DNA from: JBGLNJ01 sp964353405
GTDB lineage: Bacteria; Chloroflexota; Anaerolineae; Fen-1058
DNA length: 14,301 nt
Direction of reading: 5' to 3'
Assembly: GCA_964353405.1 (NCBI GenBank)
Contig: CAYGWJ010000075.1
Location: 1 to 14,301, forward strand
Shown: positions 13,143 through 14,301 of the stretch, in pieces
How the letters are laid out: every line of letters begins with the position of its first letter
How positions within the stretch are numbered: position 1 is the first letter of the stretch
Made by a program: the position numbers and the translations under genes
The notes under the pieces: model-generated
The model's input: only the letters and a program-made list of their open reading frames with translations
What the model was told of the DNA's origin: nothing
Database searches by the model: none

Positions 13143-14301
13143 TCATTTCTCCATCAGTTCCCTCATCTTGGTCGCGGCCGCTTCGGCAAAGGCGGCATCG
13201 TTGACATGGGCGTCAATCATACGCAGTTCCACTTGCGAGTCCAATTCAGCTTCCAACGCGGTGACGAGTGCGGCATCCGCTTCAGGATCGTAGAATGGGC
13301 TGCCGGGCCGATCCGAGTAACTGAATCCGCGTAGCGGGATGAGCACTGCCGCCGGGCCTCGCGCCTCGTTGAGCCGCTGCGCCATCCGCTGCCCGATCTG
13401 CGCCATCTCGTCTTTAGACGTGCGCACCAGCGTGATGTTGGGGTTGTGGACGATCGTCGCGCGCTTGCGTTGATCCTGGCTCAACGAGGATGGGGGACCG
13501 AGAACGACGTAATCCGTGCCGCCGGGCGCGACAACTTGCGGCAATCCATGCCGGGCGGCTGCTTTCATGCGATCCGGGCCAGCGTCGAAAAGCCCATGGC
13601 ACACGTAGCCGGTCAATTCCTGCAGGCTCAGATCCATCACCGCCTGGATCAGCCCTTCGTCCACCAGGCGTTCCAGGCAGCGGCCACCCGTGCCGTTCGG
13701 GTGAAACGTCACGACTTCGTAGCCCCATCCCTCCAGGCACTGGCGCGCGTGAAGCACGCACGGCGTGGTCAAGCCGAGCATCGTCGTCCCGACCACGCGC
13801 CGATCGCTTTTTTCAATCGCCCCGCTCACTTCAGCCATGCCGGCGATGGCGGCGGCGGCGTTCGTGAATACCCTGCGTGTGATCGCATTCAGTCCGGCGA
13901 TGTCTGCCACCGAGTGCATCAGCGTCATGTCTGTCGTGCCGACGTAAGGCTCAAAGATTCTTGGCCCGCTGGTGATGGTCGAGACCATCAGCTTGGGCAC
14001 ACCGATGGGCAAGGCTTGCATCGCGGCGGTTCCGATGGCCGTGCCTTGACCGCCGCCCACGGCCAGCACGCCGTCGAGTTTGCCTTCCGTGTAAAGCTGC
14101 GCCACGATGGCGCGCGTGCCGTCAATCATCGCCCGCATGGCGCGGCCTTTGTCGCCCGAGGCAATCAGGTCAGCCAGCTCGGCTCCACCCGCACGAGCCA
14201 CCTGACGGCGGGTCACGTCTGCTTCGACGGTGGGCTGATCCAACACGCCAGGGTCAATGATACAAACTCGATGACCCTTGGCTTGAATCAAGTCGCGCAG
14301 A
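13143..14301 (-). CDS. Tm-1-like ATP-binding / UPF0261 protein, 5' end beyond the window
   Basis: 385 residues of a UPF0261/Tm-1-like protein are present; the frame is still open at the right edge, reading LRDLIQAKGHRVCIIDPG, as expected shortly after the N-terminus, so roughly the first 20 residues are missing. Family members have an N-terminal alpha/beta domain with a glycine-rich ATP-binding loop, seen here as AVGGGQGTAIG, followed by VSTITSG and TTDMTLMHSVADIAGLN. The second domain carries GTTMLGLTTPC, FHPNGTGG and VAPGGTDYV. The plant Tm-1 protein binds ATP; the bacterial role is unsettled, though members often sit in catabolic clusters. The stop lies 17 bases upstream of the decayed VWA gene, so it may head the transcript that continues into the kinase/regulator pair. 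No defects are visible. Confidence 0.9.
   Translation of the reverse strand, partial: LRDLIQAKGHRVCIIDPGVLDQPTVEADVTRRQVARAGGAELADLIASGDKGRAMRAMIDGTRAIVAQLYTEGKLDGVLAVGGGQGTAIGTAAMQALPIGVPKLMVSTITSGPRIFEPYVGTTDMTLMHSVADIAGLNAITRRVFTNAAAAIAGMAEVSGAIEKSDRRVVGTTMLGLTTPCVLHARQCLEGWGYEVVTFHPNGTGGRCLERLVDEGLIQAVMDLSLQELTGYVCHGLFDAGPDRMKAAARHGLPQVVAPGGTDYVVLGPPSSLSQDQRKRATIVHNPNITLVRTSKDEMAQIGQRMAQRLNEARGPAAVLIPLRGFSYSDRPGSPFYDPEADAALVTALEAELDSQVELRMIDAHVNDAAFAEAAATKMRELMEK

Noticed and set aside
1..14301. CRISPR array, tRNA or rRNA genes, intact transposase
   Set aside because: No regularly spaced repeats, no cloverleaf or rRNA-like sequence and no transposase motifs were seen on either strand.

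Overview
The window (GC-rich, about 57-60 % by eye) looks like chromosomal sequence of an environmental bacterium. Palindromic intergenic repeats, a clostridial-type dihydroxy-acid dehydratase, an FCD-type GntR regulator and a Tm-1-like/UPF0261 protein fit Chloroflexota (Anaerolineae-like) best. That placement is inference from remembered repeat and gene styles, not a search result.

Layout, left to right: (1) a small polytopic membrane protein (59-583, minus) divergent from a GntR/FCD repressor (1182-1856, plus). Their ~600-base intergenic region holds a 98-base MITE-like element with 13-base perfect terminal inverted repeats and an 8-base target duplication. It sits just upstream of a good sigma70-type promoter for the regulator. 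(2) A stretch of gene debris and palindromes (1857-2276), with a fragment of a 2-oxoacid:acceptor oxidoreductase gamma subunit and possibly a C_GCAxxG-type fragment. (3) A six-gene leftward catabolic cluster (9579 down to 2277). In transcription order it encodes a zinc alcohol dehydrogenase, a 4-hydroxybutyryl-CoA dehydratase-like FeS flavoprotein, a 3-hydroxyacyl-CoA dehydrogenase-type enzyme, a BKACE (beta-keto acid cleavage) enzyme, an IlvD/Edd dehydratase and an UlaG-like metallo-lactonase. Some gaps are tiny (2-base gap, 4-base overlap, 15-base gap). An 83-base palindromic repeat interrupts the cluster between the second and third genes. (4) A two-component pair, a PAS-PAS histidine kinase and an OmpR-type response regulator with a 4-base GTGA overlap, directly upstream of the catabolic genes. 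(5) A decayed CoxE-like/VWA gene with two frame changes and loss of its metal-binding core. (6) A Tm-1-like/UPF0261 gene running off the right edge.

The cluster combines a probable beta-hydroxy-acid dehydrogenase with a beta-keto-acid cleavage enzyme, a dehydratase of dihydroxy/sugar acids, a lactonase and an oxygen-sensitive 4-hydroxyacyl-CoA dehydratase. I do not recognise this set as a described pathway, so it is the best candidate for new biology here. The GntR protein (convergent with the cluster's end) and the two-component system (upstream of its start) are candidate regulators. No tRNA, rRNA, CRISPR array or intact transposase gene is seen.
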